Shown here piece after piece: positions 52,063 to 61,293 of a stretch of DNA of 64,000 bases. This DNA is from Candidatus Limnocylindrales bacterium. Lineage in GTDB: Bacteria > Desulfobacterota > Binatia > UBA1149 > CAITLU01. The stretch lies in the NCBI GenBank assembly GCA_035571835.1, contig DATNBU010000042.1, positions 1 through 64,000 on the forward strand, in the 5' to 3' direction. Positions within the stretch are counted from its first letter, which is position 1. The number at the start of each line of letters is the position of its first letter. The notes beneath the pieces are model-generated. The model saw nothing but the letters and a program-made list of their open reading frames with translations, searched no databases and had not been told where the DNA came from. The translations under genes were made by a program, and so were the position numbers.

Positions 52063-53001
52063 TCAGAGGCGACGCGCCGCAGGTGCCACTTCTTCCGAGA
52101 AGGCCTGCAGCTCATCGAGAAGAACCGGACCGAAGCTGAGGAAAATGAAATGCGTAACTCCGACCGCAAGGTAGCTGCGTACCTGTTCGAGACACTCGTC
52201 CTTGCTTCCGATCATGATGCGCTCGCGTGCCTGTTCGGGTGAAAGCCCGTAGGCGCGTGCGAGCGTGCTGCACGCCGAGGTCTGACGGTCGGAGTTGGTG
52301 CTGTAGCAGAGCGGCAGCGCAACGCTCTTCTCGATGGCGTCCGTATCGCGCCCCAGCCTGTCGCCGTGATCTCGGATCACGTCGATGAGCTCCTTCATCT
52401 GCGCCGGCGTTCCGAAGGAATTCCACATGTCCGCATGCTCGGCGACGATGCGGAGCAGCACTTTGCGGCCGGCGCCGCCGATCATCAGCGGCGGACCGCC
52501 GGCCTGTACCGGACCCGGCTCCGCGTGCGCGTCGCGAACCCGATAATGATTGCCGTCGAGCGAAATCCTCTCGCCGCGCAGCATGCCTTTGAGAATCCTG
52601 CACGATTCGTCGAGCGCGCCGAGCCGCCGCGGGATCGGCGGATATTCGATACCGAAACTGTCGTGCTCGAGCTCGTACCAGCCCGCTCCCAGGCCGAGGT
52701 TCAAACGGCCTGCGGAGATGTGATCGACCGAAACCGCCATCTTCGCGAGCACGCACGGGTTACGGTACGTGTTGCCGGTGACGAGATGCCCGATGCGCGC
52801 GAGCCGCGTCGCGTGTGCGAGCGCAGCGAGCAACGTCCAGCCTTCATGACAGGGCCCGTCCGGATCGGAGAAAATCGGATAAAAGTGATCGAAGAGCCAC
52901 AGCGAATCGTAGCCCCACGAATCCGCAGCGACCCAGGTGTCGTGGAGCTCTCTCCACGTCATGTTCTGTTGAGCAGTCTGGATGCCGAAGCGGACTACCA
53001 C
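52063..53001 (-). CDS. Luciferase-like monooxygenase, F420-dependent type
   Basis: A 312-residue TIM-barrel oxidoreductase of the luciferase-like family. It opens VVRFGIQTAQQNMTWRELHD, has WGYDSLWLFDHFYPIFSDPD, GNTYRNPCVLAKMAVSVDHI, LGLGAGWYELEHDSFGIEYP, and GGPPLMIGGAGRKVLLRIVA, the usual core of LLM F420-dependent enzymes; FMN use is the alternative. The GTG start at 53001 overlaps the DUF5715 gene by seven bases. The substrate is unknown. Confidence 0.88.
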   Translation of the reverse strand: MVVRFGIQTAQQNMTWRELHDTWVAADSWGYDSLWLFDHFYPIFSDPDGPCHEGWTLLAALAHATRLARIGHLVTGNTYRNPCVLAKMAVSVDHISAGRLNLGLGAGWYELEHDSFGIEYPPIPRRLGALDESCRILKGMLRGERISLDGNHYRVRDAHAEPGPVQAGGPPLMIGGAGRKVLLRIVAEHADMWNSFGTPAQMKELIDVIRDHGDRLGRDTDAIEKSVALPLCYSTNSDRQTSACSTLARAYGLSPEQARERIMIGSKDECLEQVRSYLAVGVTHFIFLSFGPVLLDELQAFSEEVAPAARRL

Positions 53002-53867
53002 CAGACTTCGTCGCGAACGAAATCGGGATTCGTGCTGCCGATGCACGTCAGCATCGTGCCGTCGGCGCTCGTCTGCGAGGTCTTGCTCGCACGCGCGGTG
53101 AGCTCGTAGAAATCCGCTTCGAGCTCGTCCTGCGCGGCCGGCATGGCGATCACGTGATACGTGGCCTGGGCCTTGCCTTCCTTGAAGTAGACGATCGTGC
53201 CGTCGTCGGCGAGCGTGTCGAGATAGCGCTGGAGCCGGCGTTCGCGTTCGTTCGGCATGTCGGCGCGCGGGATGTCGAAGGCGAGTCCGAATACGTGCGT
53301 AGGCGGAACGCCCGCACGAATCGTGTTCGCGTTGGCGTTGCTCGCCATCAGCTTCTTCTGGTACGTCCACGGACGCACCAGGCTGGTCACCTGCAGCGGC
53401 GTGAACGCGTTGCCTTCGGTGTCGCGCAGGTGTGCCGCGATCCTGTAGAGGAGCCCGGCTGCCGGCTTGGCAAGCCGGTAGAGCTTCGCGCGACGGGTAA
53501 GGTCGTGCTCCTTCTCGCCGACCGGCGAGTTTCCTTCCTTGCGGATCGAGATGCCGAGACCGATCGGATCGTCGGGCACGTCGACCAGCCAGCCGCGCGC
53601 GCAGGCCGCATCGAGCGCATCGTAGTCTTCCATCCACAGGCGCTCGACGACGTCGTGCGTGAAGATGCGGGCGAGCTGTTCCTTCTTGGTTTCTGCTTCG
53701 CGCGGTCGGGCGGATTCGAGTGCCAGCGGGCCGGCGCTCGACTGCCTGCTTGCGAGTTGCTCGCCCTGGCCTGCAGGGAGCGGCCGCTTGGCGTCGGCCA
53801 GTGCAGGTGCGGCCGGGCTCATCGCCAGTACCAGAGCCGCCGCGATCATGCTCGATTTTGCGTTCAT
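52995..53867 (-). CDS. Exported DUF5715-like protein (peptidase M15-like fold)
   Basis: A 290-residue protein. A signal peptide (AALVLAMSPAAPALADAK) ends near residue 25. The C-terminal half carries TPLQVTSLVRPWTYQKKLMA, then NAN and PPTHVFGLAFDIPRADMP, resembling the His-x-Asp region of peptidase-M15 and DUF5715 proteins. THVFGLAFDI contains the H and D but the metal-binding set is incomplete by eye, so peptidase activity is uncertain. ATG 53867 is chosen because it gives the signal. It overlaps the luciferase-like gene downstream. Confidence 0.75.
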   Translation of the reverse strand: MNAKSSMIAAALVLAMSPAAPALADAKRPLPAGQGEQLASRQSSAGPLALESARPREAETKKEQLARIFTHDVVERLWMEDYDALDAACARGWLVDVPDDPIGLGISIRKEGNSPVGEKEHDLTRRAKLYRLAKPAAGLLYRIAAHLRDTEGNAFTPLQVTSLVRPWTYQKKLMASNANANTIRAGVPPTHVFGLAFDIPRADMPNERERRLQRYLDTLADDGTIVYFKEGKAQATYHVIAMPAAQDELEADFYELTARASKTSQTSADGTMLTCIGSTNPDFVRDEVWW

Positions 53868-53968
53868 CCCTCTACTACCCCCGAGACCACCCCGGCTGGC
53901 CCCGCCTTCACAGCGACCGAGTGTACCCGCCGTGTGACGTTTCGCAACGGAATCCGACATCATGGGCC

Positions 53969-54886
53969 ATGGCTTCCCGCGTACTGAAGGCAATCGGCGA
54001 AATTGCCCGGCACTGGCCGGTCGTCAGGCGCGATCCTCTGGGCGCGCTCGACGTGCTGACTCCATCCGATGGCGTCCGCTGCATCGCCGACATCGAATAC
54101 GGACAGCACGGTGGACAGCGACTGGACCTGTACTTTCCCAGGAACGGTCCCTCGCCCGCTTCCGCAGTGGTCTTCTTTCATGGGGGGCGCTGGAGTTACG
54201 GCCGCAAGGACGAATACCGCTTCGTCGCCCATGCGCTCGTCGCCCGCGGCCACGCCGTGGCGGTCTGCGACTACCGAAAGTATCCCGCGGTACGGTTTCC
54301 GTCCTTTGTCGAGGATGGCGCGGCGGCAATTGCGTGGGCGATGCGTCATCTTCCGAATGGTCCCGCGGATGGTCCCGGCCGCTCCGGTCACGGCGTCGAC
54401 CCGAGGCTGATCTTCCTGATGGGGCATTCGGCGGGCGCCCATATCGCAGCCCTGGCGACGATGGACCGGCGCTACAGCGCGGTGCACGGAATCGAGCCCG
54501 ATGACGTGGCCGGCCTCGTGCTGATGTCGGGGCCGTTCGATTTCTTTCCGATCAAGGGCGAAGAGCTTCGCGACATCTTCGGCCCCGCTGAAAACCATGC
54601 CGAGACGCAACCGCTGCGCTTCGTACGGCGCGGGCTGCCGCCGATGCTGCTCCTGCACGGACGCCGCGATCGCACCGTTCGCCCGCGCAGCAGCGCGATG
54701 CTCGCCAGCGCAATTCGCGAGAACGGCGGCGAGGCTCGCGTGATCTTCTACGACTTCGTCACGCACACGAACATCCTTGCGGCGCTCTCGGACCGGATCG
54801 GTTTTCTGGTGGCGCCCGCACTCGAAGACATCGGTGCGTTTCTCCAGCGAAGGATAGCCGAGATCACCTCGCCGCCGGCCGGCTGA
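53969..54886 (+). CDS. Alpha/beta hydrolase (BD-FAE/esterase-like)
   Basis: A 305-residue alpha/beta hydrolase. The oxyanion motif is VVFFHGGRWSYGRKDEYRFV (HGG), the nucleophile elbow FLMGHSAGAHIAAL (Ser in G-H-S-A-G), the acid LLLHGRRDRTV (Asp), and the His in DFVTHTNILAAL. The HGG oxyanion and G-x-S-x-G place it with carboxylesterases of the BD-FAE/HSL-like group. It acts on an ester, possibly a small acyl ester. The start is ATG 53969; no clear operon partner. Confident in fold and triad. Confidence 0.88.
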   Translation: MASRVLKAIGEIARHWPVVRRDPLGALDVLTPSDGVRCIADIEYGQHGGQRLDLYFPRNGPSPASAVVFFHGGRWSYGRKDEYRFVAHALVARGHAVAVCDYRKYPAVRFPSFVEDGAAAIAWAMRHLPNGPADGPGRSGHGVDPRLIFLMGHSAGAHIAALATMDRRYSAVHGIEPDDVAGLVLMSGPFDFFPIKGEELRDIFGPAENHAETQPLRFVRRGLPPMLLLHGRRDRTVRPRSSAMLASAIRENGGEARVIFYDFVTHTNILAALSDRIGFLVAPALEDIGAFLQRRIAEITSPPAG

Positions 54887-54889
54887 CCG

Positions 54890-55504
54890 TCAGTGCTTCA
54901 TCCAGTCCGGCGAAGGCGCTTCGGCCAGCACGACCCAGGTGCGGCTGAACATTCCGCCGACGCGGGCAAACCCGCGAATGCCGAGCCCGGCGCGCCGGAA
55001 TTCGCCTTCGATTTCCCGGCTCGACAGGTGATTGCGCGGAAACCGCGCCGGAAGACCGAGCCGCTGCCGGAGCCTTTGCCACAGGAAGCTCATGCCCTCG
55101 GTGTGGCAGTACTCGACGATGACCCAGCGGGTAGTTACCCGGCGCATCTCGCGCAGGGCCCGCAGCCTGCCCGTCCGCCGGACGTGCGGCATGACTCCGA
55201 GACACAGCACCAGGTCGAAAGACTGCGGCCGCAGCGGCAGCGCGCCGGCATCTGCACAAAGGACCGAAAACCCGGGCGCATCCGGCCCTCCGCCGGAAGC
55301 CCTCGCGGTGACGAGTTCGGCTTGCGAGCAGTCGAGAGCGACGAGGAAGGCGGGCTTTTTGGCCGCCAGCGTCGTCATCCAGCGTCCGTTGCCGCAGCCC
55401 ACGTCGAGAATCGAGCGCACGTCGCCTGTCGCACGCAGAGCCCGTTCGACGGCCCTGCGCTCGTCCCGGTCAATATCCCGCCTTTCGCCTTCTCCCGGCC
55501 GCAA
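54890..55504 (-). CDS. Class I SAM-dependent methyltransferase
   Basis: A 204-residue methyltransferase. Motif I is SILDVGCGNGRWMTTLAAKK at about residue 30-50, followed by FLVALDCSQAELVTARA, and PLRPQSFDLVLCLGVMPHV, then LREMRRVTTRWVIVEYCHTE. The C-terminal half holds a helical cap (RQRLGLPARFPRNHLSSREI). The TTG start at 55504 has no clear ribosome binding site, so the N-terminus may differ. The substrate is unknown. It ends three bases after the convergent hydrolase gene. Confidence 0.8.
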   Translation of the reverse strand: MRPGEGERRDIDRDERRAVERALRATGDVRSILDVGCGNGRWMTTLAAKKPAFLVALDCSQAELVTARASGGGPDAPGFSVLCADAGALPLRPQSFDLVLCLGVMPHVRRTGRLRALREMRRVTTRWVIVEYCHTEGMSFLWQRLRQRLGLPARFPRNHLSSREIEGEFRRAGLGIRGFARVGGMFSRTWVVLAEAPSPDWMKH

Positions 55505-55611
55505 AACGCACCCCGTCCCCAGGGATCGCGACCCGAAACCGGCCGAGGAGAGCCAGTCCGGGCAACAAGTGGTGGATGGACCGGGAAGCTAACAAGCAGC
55601 CTCAAGCTGAG

Positions 55612-56781
55612 TCAATCGGGCATCCGCGAGTCGAGGCCCATCATGCGCGCGAGGATCAGCTTCATGACCTCGTTGGAACCGGCGTAGATCGGCATCGCGC
55701 GCACATCGACGAAATCGCGCGCGACCGGATACTCGGCCATGTAGCCGTAGCCGCCGTGGAGCTGGACCGCTTCGTAAGCGACACGGTTGGCAAGGTCGCT
55801 CATCCACCATTTGGCCATCGATACGCGCCGGGTGATGTCGGTGCCCTCCTCGAACTCGTCGATGACGGCATCGAGGAACGTGCGTCCGATCTCGACCTCA
55901 GTCGCCAGCTCGACGAGCTTGAATGCATTGTGCTGGAAGGAGCCGATCGGCGTTCCGAAGGCTTTGCGCTCTTTCACATACGGAAGCGTCTTCGCCAGGA
56001 TCTGCTCGGCAGCCACCTGCGCGGCGATCGAGATCATCAGGCGCTCCCTCTGGAGGTTTTCCATCAGATAGCGAAAACCGTGACCTTCGGCCCCGAGCAG
56101 GTTCGCAACCGGCACGCGGCAGTCCTCGAAGAACAGCTCGGCGGTGTCCTGGATGTGCTGGCCCATCTTTTCGAGCGGCCGGGCCTTGAGGAATCCGGGC
56201 GTCCCGGTCTCGACGACGATCAGGCTGACGCCCTGCGAAGCCGGCGCCGCCGGATCGGTGCGGCATGCAAGGATGATCAGGTCGCAGTCGACGCCGTTCG
56301 AGATGAACGTCTTCTGGCCGTTGATGACCCAGCTGTCGCCGTCGCGCACCGCCGTCATCTTGAGATTGGCGAGGTCCGAGCCGACCGACGGCTCGGTCAT
56401 TCCGATCGCCGTCAGGATCTCGCCGCTTGCGCACCCCGGCAGCCAACGCCGCTTCTGTTCCTCTCCCGCAAGCTGTTCGAGATACGGCACGACGATGTCG
56501 GCATGTACGGAGACGCCGGTCTGCAGCCCCATGAAGCCGGTGCGGCCGAGCTCCTCGCAGATGACCGCCGAGATGCCGAATCCTGCCGCGCTGCCGCCGA
56601 ACGCTTCGGGCAGCCACGGGCACAGAAACCCGGAGCGGCCCATCGCCTGCCAGAACGAACGCGGCGTGCGGCGCTGCCGTTCCCATTCGCCGAGGTGCGG
56701 TGCGACCTCGCGCGAAAGAAACGACCGGAAATGCGAACGCAGCTCTTCGACTTCGGCAGTGCGCCAGGCAGCCCTGGCCAT
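55612..56781 (-). CDS. Acyl-CoA dehydrogenase
   Basis: A 389-residue acyl-CoA dehydrogenase. It has the flavin loop ILTAIGMTEPSVGSDLANLK, the WVINGQKTFISNG strand, the YVKERKAFGTPIGSFQHNAF segment and QLHGGYGYMAEYPVARDFVD. The C-terminal IYAGSNEVMKLILARMMGL lacks Glu at the usual E-G-T position, as in related families whose catalytic Glu is on another helix. Its ATG (56781-56779) overlaps the last base of the luciferase-like gene's TGA, so they are co-translated. Confidence 0.93.
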   Translation of the reverse strand: MARAAWRTAEVEELRSHFRSFLSREVAPHLGEWERQRRTPRSFWQAMGRSGFLCPWLPEAFGGSAAGFGISAVICEELGRTGFMGLQTGVSVHADIVVPYLEQLAGEEQKRRWLPGCASGEILTAIGMTEPSVGSDLANLKMTAVRDGDSWVINGQKTFISNGVDCDLIILACRTDPAAPASQGVSLIVVETGTPGFLKARPLEKMGQHIQDTAELFFEDCRVPVANLLGAEGHGFRYLMENLQRERLMISIAAQVAAEQILAKTLPYVKERKAFGTPIGSFQHNAFKLVELATEVEIGRTFLDAVIDEFEEGTDITRRVSMAKWWMSDLANRVAYEAVQLHGGYGYMAEYPVARDFVDVRAMPIYAGSNEVMKLILARMMGLDSRMPD

Positions 56782-57623
56782 CAGCCGACCTCTTTCATCA
56801 GGGCTTCGTAGCGGTCGAGCATCGGCAGCAGCTTCTCGCGCGGCGCCGACGGCAGGCTGAACACCGCGCGCGCGACGCCGCTGTCGCGATAGCTCACGAG
56901 CTGGTCCTTGTCCGGCGCAACGCCGAAGACCGAAACTTCGATCGACTTCGGATCGCGGCCGGCAGCCGTCGCGGCCTCGGCAAGCGTGCCCATCTCGCGC
57001 TCGACGTTGGTGAACACGCCGATCGGAATCCATCCGTCGCAGTAGCGCACGACGCGCTCGATGCCCTTCGCCCCGTGCGCACCGAGAACGATCGGCGGAT
57101 GCGGCTTCTGCACCGGTTTCGGGTTCGAGAAGATCGGATCGAAATCAACGAACTCGCCGTGGTACTCGGCCTTCTCGTTCGTCCAGATCGCTTTCATCGC
57201 TTCGATGCGCTCGCGCAGCACCTTCCATCGCTTCTTCGAATCGGTGCCGTGGTTGGCCATCTCTTCCACGTTCCAGCCGCCGCCGATGCCGAGGATTGCG
57301 CGCCCGTTCGAAATGCGATCGAGCGTGGCCACTTCCTTCGCCAGCACGATCGGATCGCGCTGAATGACGAGCGCGATGCCGGTGGCGAGTCGCAGCTTCT
57401 TCGTTACGGCCGCGCACGCGCCGAGCGTCACGAACGGGTCGAACGTATCGTAGTAGTGCTGCGGCAGATCGCCGCCGCCGGGAAACGGCGTGGCCCGCGA
57501 TGCGGGAATGTGGGTGTGCTCGGGAAACCACAGCGATTCGAAGCCCCGCGCCTCGGCTTCGACCGCAAGCTCCGGAGCCGGCATGGCGTATTCGGTGACG
57601 AAGATGTTCAGGCCGTATTTCAT
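56781..57623 (-). CDS. Luciferase-like monooxygenase, F420-dependent type
   Basis: A 280-residue TIM-barrel LLM protein. It opens MKYGLNIFVTEYAMPAPELA and has GFESLWFPEHTHIPASRATP, ATGIALVIQRDPIVLAKEVA, LDRISNGRAILGIGGGWNVE and a long KPHPPIVLGAHGAKG strand. The GGGW-N-x-EE pattern is that of F420-dependent LLM oxidoreductases. It is the first gene of a two-gene unit with the acyl-CoA dehydrogenase (one-base overlap). The reaction is unknown. Confidence 0.89.
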   Translation of the reverse strand: MKYGLNIFVTEYAMPAPELAVEAEARGFESLWFPEHTHIPASRATPFPGGGDLPQHYYDTFDPFVTLGACAAVTKKLRLATGIALVIQRDPIVLAKEVATLDRISNGRAILGIGGGWNVEEMANHGTDSKKRWKVLRERIEAMKAIWTNEKAEYHGEFVDFDPIFSNPKPVQKPHPPIVLGAHGAKGIERVVRYCDGWIPIGVFTNVEREMGTLAEAATAAGRDPKSIEVSVFGVAPDKDQLVSYRDSGVARAVFSLPSAPREKLLPMLDRYEALMKEVG

Positions 57624-57820
57624 CGCAGGCTTTTCTCCAGTACAGGGATGCCGAAAGGGCGAAACTGCATGAGCTCGACGGGCGAGGATCCAGTACCTGG
57701 CCCCCGGACAGGCAGCGGCGAACGTAAGCGAGCCCTTGCCGCAAGACAATCGCCGCAGGATCGGGCGCGGCTCTCACGCGTTAAGCCGCAACGCATGGGG
57801 CACAGAAGAAGGAGCATGCG

Positions 57821-58666
57821 ATGAACATCAACGGGGAACCCGTCTACGTCGGCCGTGATTTCGGCGGGCGCGAAGTCGCAATCGATGCTGCGCTCGTCGA
57901 GCGTTATGTCCGCGCGCTCGGCCACCGGCTCGAGATCTATTCGGAGCTCGCCCCTGCCCTCACGCTCCATTCGGAATGTTACGAGAATCTCCAGTGGTAC
58001 CTCGCCAACATCTGGGGAAACCTGCACGCCCGCCAGGAGTGGGAGCTGTTCGGCGAGGTTCCGCTCGGCTCGCACGTGCGGACGCGCGGATTCATCCGCG
58101 ATCGCTATCGCAAGCGCGGGCGCGACTACGTGGTCAAAGAGACGTGGGTGCAGGACGCGGACGGAAACCTTCTCAGCCGCGGGCTGACGCACCAGAGCTT
58201 CCTCATCCCGCAGGAAGGAGAGCGTCCCGTCGCAGTCGACAAGGATCGCGAGAAACGAAGCGATCGCACGTTTGAAATCGGCGGCAAAGGCCGGGCACTC
58301 GCGCCGCTCGGACTCGCGGTGAGCGAGGACGTCTGCATGGCGTTTTCAGGGCCGACCGAGAATTACCATACCAATCGCGACGCGGCCCGCGCGCTCGGAT
58401 TTCCCGACATTGTCGTTCAAGGAATGCTTCCGATCTGCCTCGTCTCCGAGCTGCTCACGCGCGAATACGGTCGTGGCTGGCTCGCCGGCGGCAAGATGGA
58501 CGTCCGCCTCGTCAATGTCCTGTGGGCCGACGAGCATATCGAGGCCCGGGCCGAGGAAACCTCCGAAGTTCCAGAGGCCGGACGAACCCGCGTCCACCTC
58601 GACGTATGGGTCGAAAAGACCGACGGGACCCGGGTGATCGTCGGAACTGCGAGCGCATTGCGCTGA
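57821..58666 (+). CDS. MaoC-like dehydratase with N-terminal FAS1-like domain
   Basis: A 281-residue double-hotdog protein. The N-terminal half has GREVAIDAALVERYVRALGH and YENLQWYLANIWGNLHARQE, an FAS1-type hotdog. The C-terminal half has the catalytic-type segment MAFSGPTENYHTNRDAARAL, followed by GFPDIVVQGMLPICLVSELL. In MaoC enzymes this region carries D-x4-H; here it is E-N-Y-H-x-N, with the acid shifted. It probably acts on an enoyl-CoA or on a related acyl ester. It is monocistronic; GAAGGAG precedes ATG 57821. Confidence 0.85.
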   Translation: MNINGEPVYVGRDFGGREVAIDAALVERYVRALGHRLEIYSELAPALTLHSECYENLQWYLANIWGNLHARQEWELFGEVPLGSHVRTRGFIRDRYRKRGRDYVVKETWVQDADGNLLSRGLTHQSFLIPQEGERPVAVDKDREKRSDRTFEIGGKGRALAPLGLAVSEDVCMAFSGPTENYHTNRDAARALGFPDIVVQGMLPICLVSELLTREYGRGWLAGGKMDVRLVNVLWADEHIEARAEETSEVPEAGRTRVHLDVWVEKTDGTRVIVGTASALR

Positions 58667-58757
58667 GCCTCCGCGGGCGGCTGCAATAAGGCGAAGCGCA
58701 CGGCCCCGGATGCACTTCGGAGCCCATCGCGACCCCCGTTTCTGCTCAGATTTTGCA

Positions 58758-58785
58758 TTGACTGTGCAACCTCTGGCGAATACTT
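58758..58785 (+). promoter_or_regulatory. Candidate sigma70-type promoter
   Basis: TTGACT (58758-58763) and AATACT (58779-58784) are separated by 15 bases; with ATACTT the spacer is 16. It lies about 45 bases before the start of the large secreted protein and is the best promoter-like pair in this gap. The call is weak. Confidence 0.3.
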
Positions 58786-58826
58786 TGCCGCCACACGGGC
58801 CCTGCTAGCGGGCCAGGGGAGGCCTC

Positions 58827-61223
58827 ATGATTTCCATCCGACCGTTCGACCGCCTCGGACTGACCGTTTTGTCCCTGGCCGCAACGACCCTGCTCGCTGC
58901 GCCTGCGTTCGCGCACATCGACGCGCACTATCCCATTGCCGGCGGCTCTCTGAAGATGAGCTCGTCGAGCGATCCGAAAGACAACTATTTCAAGTTCAAG
59001 ACCACCGGCCAGCTCGGGATCAACCCCGTCAGTCTCTCGGAAGACCCGACCGCCGAGGCATCGTCGCTGATCGTGCGCGGCACCGGCGCGTTCGCCGGCT
59101 CGACCGAGATCATCCACCTGAACTCGGGGAACTGGTCGCGGATCGGATCCGAAGAAAAGCCGAAGGGCTGGAAGTACGAGAGCGACGTCTACGACACCCA
59201 CAGCGGCGGCATCACCAAGATCCAGATTAAGTCCGGCAAGACCACGGGCTCGCTGCAGATCCAGGCGAAGGGTTATTACTGGCCGTTCGACATCGTCGGC
59301 GAGCAGGATTCGATCGAGATCGTGCTGACGATCGGCACGTACGTGTTCTGCGCAGAGTTCTCCCCGACCCTCGAGGCCGACTTCAAGACCAATCTCGAAG
59401 GTGAAGTCGAGGCGAGGGACTCCAATCCCCCGTCGACATGTCCGAGGGTCTGCGGAAATGGCGTGCTGGACACCGACGAAGAGTGCGACGACGGCAACGC
59501 GGACACGAACGACACCTGCACGAACGAATGCGTCGGATGCAATCCCGCCGATGCCGTTTACGACACCACGTTCGAAGGCATCCAGCAGCTCATCTTCGAT
59601 GCGTACGACTGCTCGAACGATGCGTGCCACGGCTCCTCGCAGCAGGGCGGCCTCGACCTGCGGGCCGGCAATTCTTACGCGTCACTTGTGGGCGTCACCT
59701 CGTCGATCGATGAGGAAAAGGTGCGCGTGTTCCCCGGCGACCAGGACGAGTCGATCCTGTACCTGAAGCTCGCCATGGCGACGCTCGACGGTTACGAGCC
59801 GCACACCGGCGGCACTCCGATGCCGTTCACCGGTACGCCCATCACCGAGGACCAGCTCGAGGCGGTCAAGCTGTGGATTCGCGGCGGAGCGTCGGAAACC
59901 GGCGTCGTTGCGGGTACCGCCGAGCTTCTCGGAAGCTGCCTGCCGCCGCCGACCCCGCTCAACATCCCGCAGCCGGAAGTTCCCGATCCGTCCGTCGGAA
60001 CGCAGATGGCGATGCCTGGCTATCTTCTTCCTCCGGGCGAAGTCGAAGGATGCGTAGCGACGTATTACGACATCTCGGCGTCAGTGCCGGAAGCCGATCT
60101 CAAAGACTGTCCGGGCGCGTTCCCGGGCACGAATGAAACGGGTTACCGCGCGGGCAAGTGTTTCACGTACAGCGAGAACGACCTGTACCAGGACGCGCAG
60201 TCCCACCATTCGATCGTTCACATCTATCCGGGAACCCACACCTACACCGATTCGCGCTGGGGCGGATGGAAGTGTTACGGCGGACCGACGCCGGACGCGG
60301 TCTGCGATCCGTCGGTCGCCGATGCTTGCGGAACCGACGGCGTATGCGGGAGCAAGTTCCACAAGGGCGTCGCATGCCTGCCGACTCTGCAGGAGCCGAA
60401 CTGGGCTCCGGTGGATTTCGACTCTTCCTCTGCGCCGCAGTTCTCGGGGTCGCAGGAGTCGACGGCCCAGTTCGCATTCCCGGCCGGTGTCTACAGCATG
60501 CTTCCGCTCAAGGGCCTGGTCGTGTGGAACTCGCACGCGTTCAACCTGACCACCGAAGATACGATCATGAATTCGTGGATCAATTTCACGTATACGAGCG
60601 ACCAGACGTATGCGGCGCAGGGAATGTTCGACAACAACTGGATCTTCACGCAGAACGTGCCGCCGTTCCAGCAGCGCGAATATTGCGGGACCCATACGTT
60701 CGCCGAAGGAACCCACCTGTTCTCGCTGTCGTCGCATAACCACAAGCGCGGCGTTCTGTTCCGCTACTACAATCCGCCGCAGTCGCCGCCGAATGTTGCC
60801 GGCCCCTGTTACGCGCCGGGCGGTTCGACCAACGCATCGTGTACGCCGGGGCCCGGCTCGCCGTTCTTCACGAGCTACGACTACAGCGATGCGACCAACC
60901 TGCATTTCGACCCGCCGAGAATCTTTACGGGCACTGCGGCCGAGCGCACGGTCAAGTTCTGTTCGCTGTACGACAACGGATTCAACGATCCGACAACGGT
61001 CAAGAGGCGCTCGCAGTCTCCGGTACCCACCGGAAACCTGATCATCGGCGGACCGTGCGACGATGCGGACGTTGCGTGCCTGAGCGGCGCGAACAAAGGT
61101 CAGCTCTGTCACGGCAACGATTCGGAATGCCCGGGATCGGTCTGTGACGCGTGCCCGCTCAAGGGCGGCGTGACGACCGAAGACGAAATGTTCATCGCGC
61201 TGGGGACGTTCTACATCCCCTGA
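58827..61223 (+). CDS. Large secreted cytochrome-c-like / copper type II monooxygenase-like protein
   Basis: A 798-residue exported protein. A signal peptide ends at TLLAAPAFAHIDAHY (about residue 27). Residues 27-200 are a beta domain of unknown kind. A DUF4215-type repeat (CGNGVLDTDEECDDGN) lies near 207. A planctomycete-cytochrome-type domain starts near 260 (CSNDACHGSSQQGGLDLRAG, then LWIRGGAS), with a C-x4-CH heme-like motif. The C-terminal 380 residues resemble ascorbate-dependent copper type II monooxygenases, with HHSIVHIYPGTH (~460), WNSHAFNLT (~566) and SSHNHKRG (~636). It may oxidise an extracellular compound. Overall function unproven. Confidence 0.72.
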   Translation: MISIRPFDRLGLTVLSLAATTLLAAPAFAHIDAHYPIAGGSLKMSSSSDPKDNYFKFKTTGQLGINPVSLSEDPTAEASSLIVRGTGAFAGSTEIIHLNSGNWSRIGSEEKPKGWKYESDVYDTHSGGITKIQIKSGKTTGSLQIQAKGYYWPFDIVGEQDSIEIVLTIGTYVFCAEFSPTLEADFKTNLEGEVEARDSNPPSTCPRVCGNGVLDTDEECDDGNADTNDTCTNECVGCNPADAVYDTTFEGIQQLIFDAYDCSNDACHGSSQQGGLDLRAGNSYASLVGVTSSIDEEKVRVFPGDQDESILYLKLAMATLDGYEPHTGGTPMPFTGTPITEDQLEAVKLWIRGGASETGVVAGTAELLGSCLPPPTPLNIPQPEVPDPSVGTQMAMPGYLLPPGEVEGCVATYYDISASVPEADLKDCPGAFPGTNETGYRAGKCFTYSENDLYQDAQSHHSIVHIYPGTHTYTDSRWGGWKCYGGPTPDAVCDPSVADACGTDGVCGSKFHKGVACLPTLQEPNWAPVDFDSSSAPQFSGSQESTAQFAFPAGVYSMLPLKGLVVWNSHAFNLTTEDTIMNSWINFTYTSDQTYAAQGMFDNNWIFTQNVPPFQQREYCGTHTFAEGTHLFSLSSHNHKRGVLFRYYNPPQSPPNVAGPCYAPGGSTNASCTPGPGSPFFTSYDYSDATNLHFDPPRIFTGTAAERTVKFCSLYDNGFNDPTTVKRRSQSPVPTGNLIIGGPCDDADVACLSGANKGQLCHGNDSECPGSVCDACPLKGGVTTEDEMFIALGTFYIP

Positions 61224-61244
61224 CCGGTCGAAACGGCGGCTTGT

Positions 61245-61285
61245 AAAAAAGGCCGGGCTCCTCACGGAGCCCGGCCTTTTCTTTT
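61245..61285. terminator. Bidirectional intrinsic terminator
   Basis: GGCCGGGCTCC (61251-61261) pairs perfectly with 61266-61276 around TCAC; the T-run TTTTCTTTT follows and six A precede, so it can work on both strands. It ends the secreted protein gene. Confidence 0.92.
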
Positions 61286-61293
61286 GCGAATAC

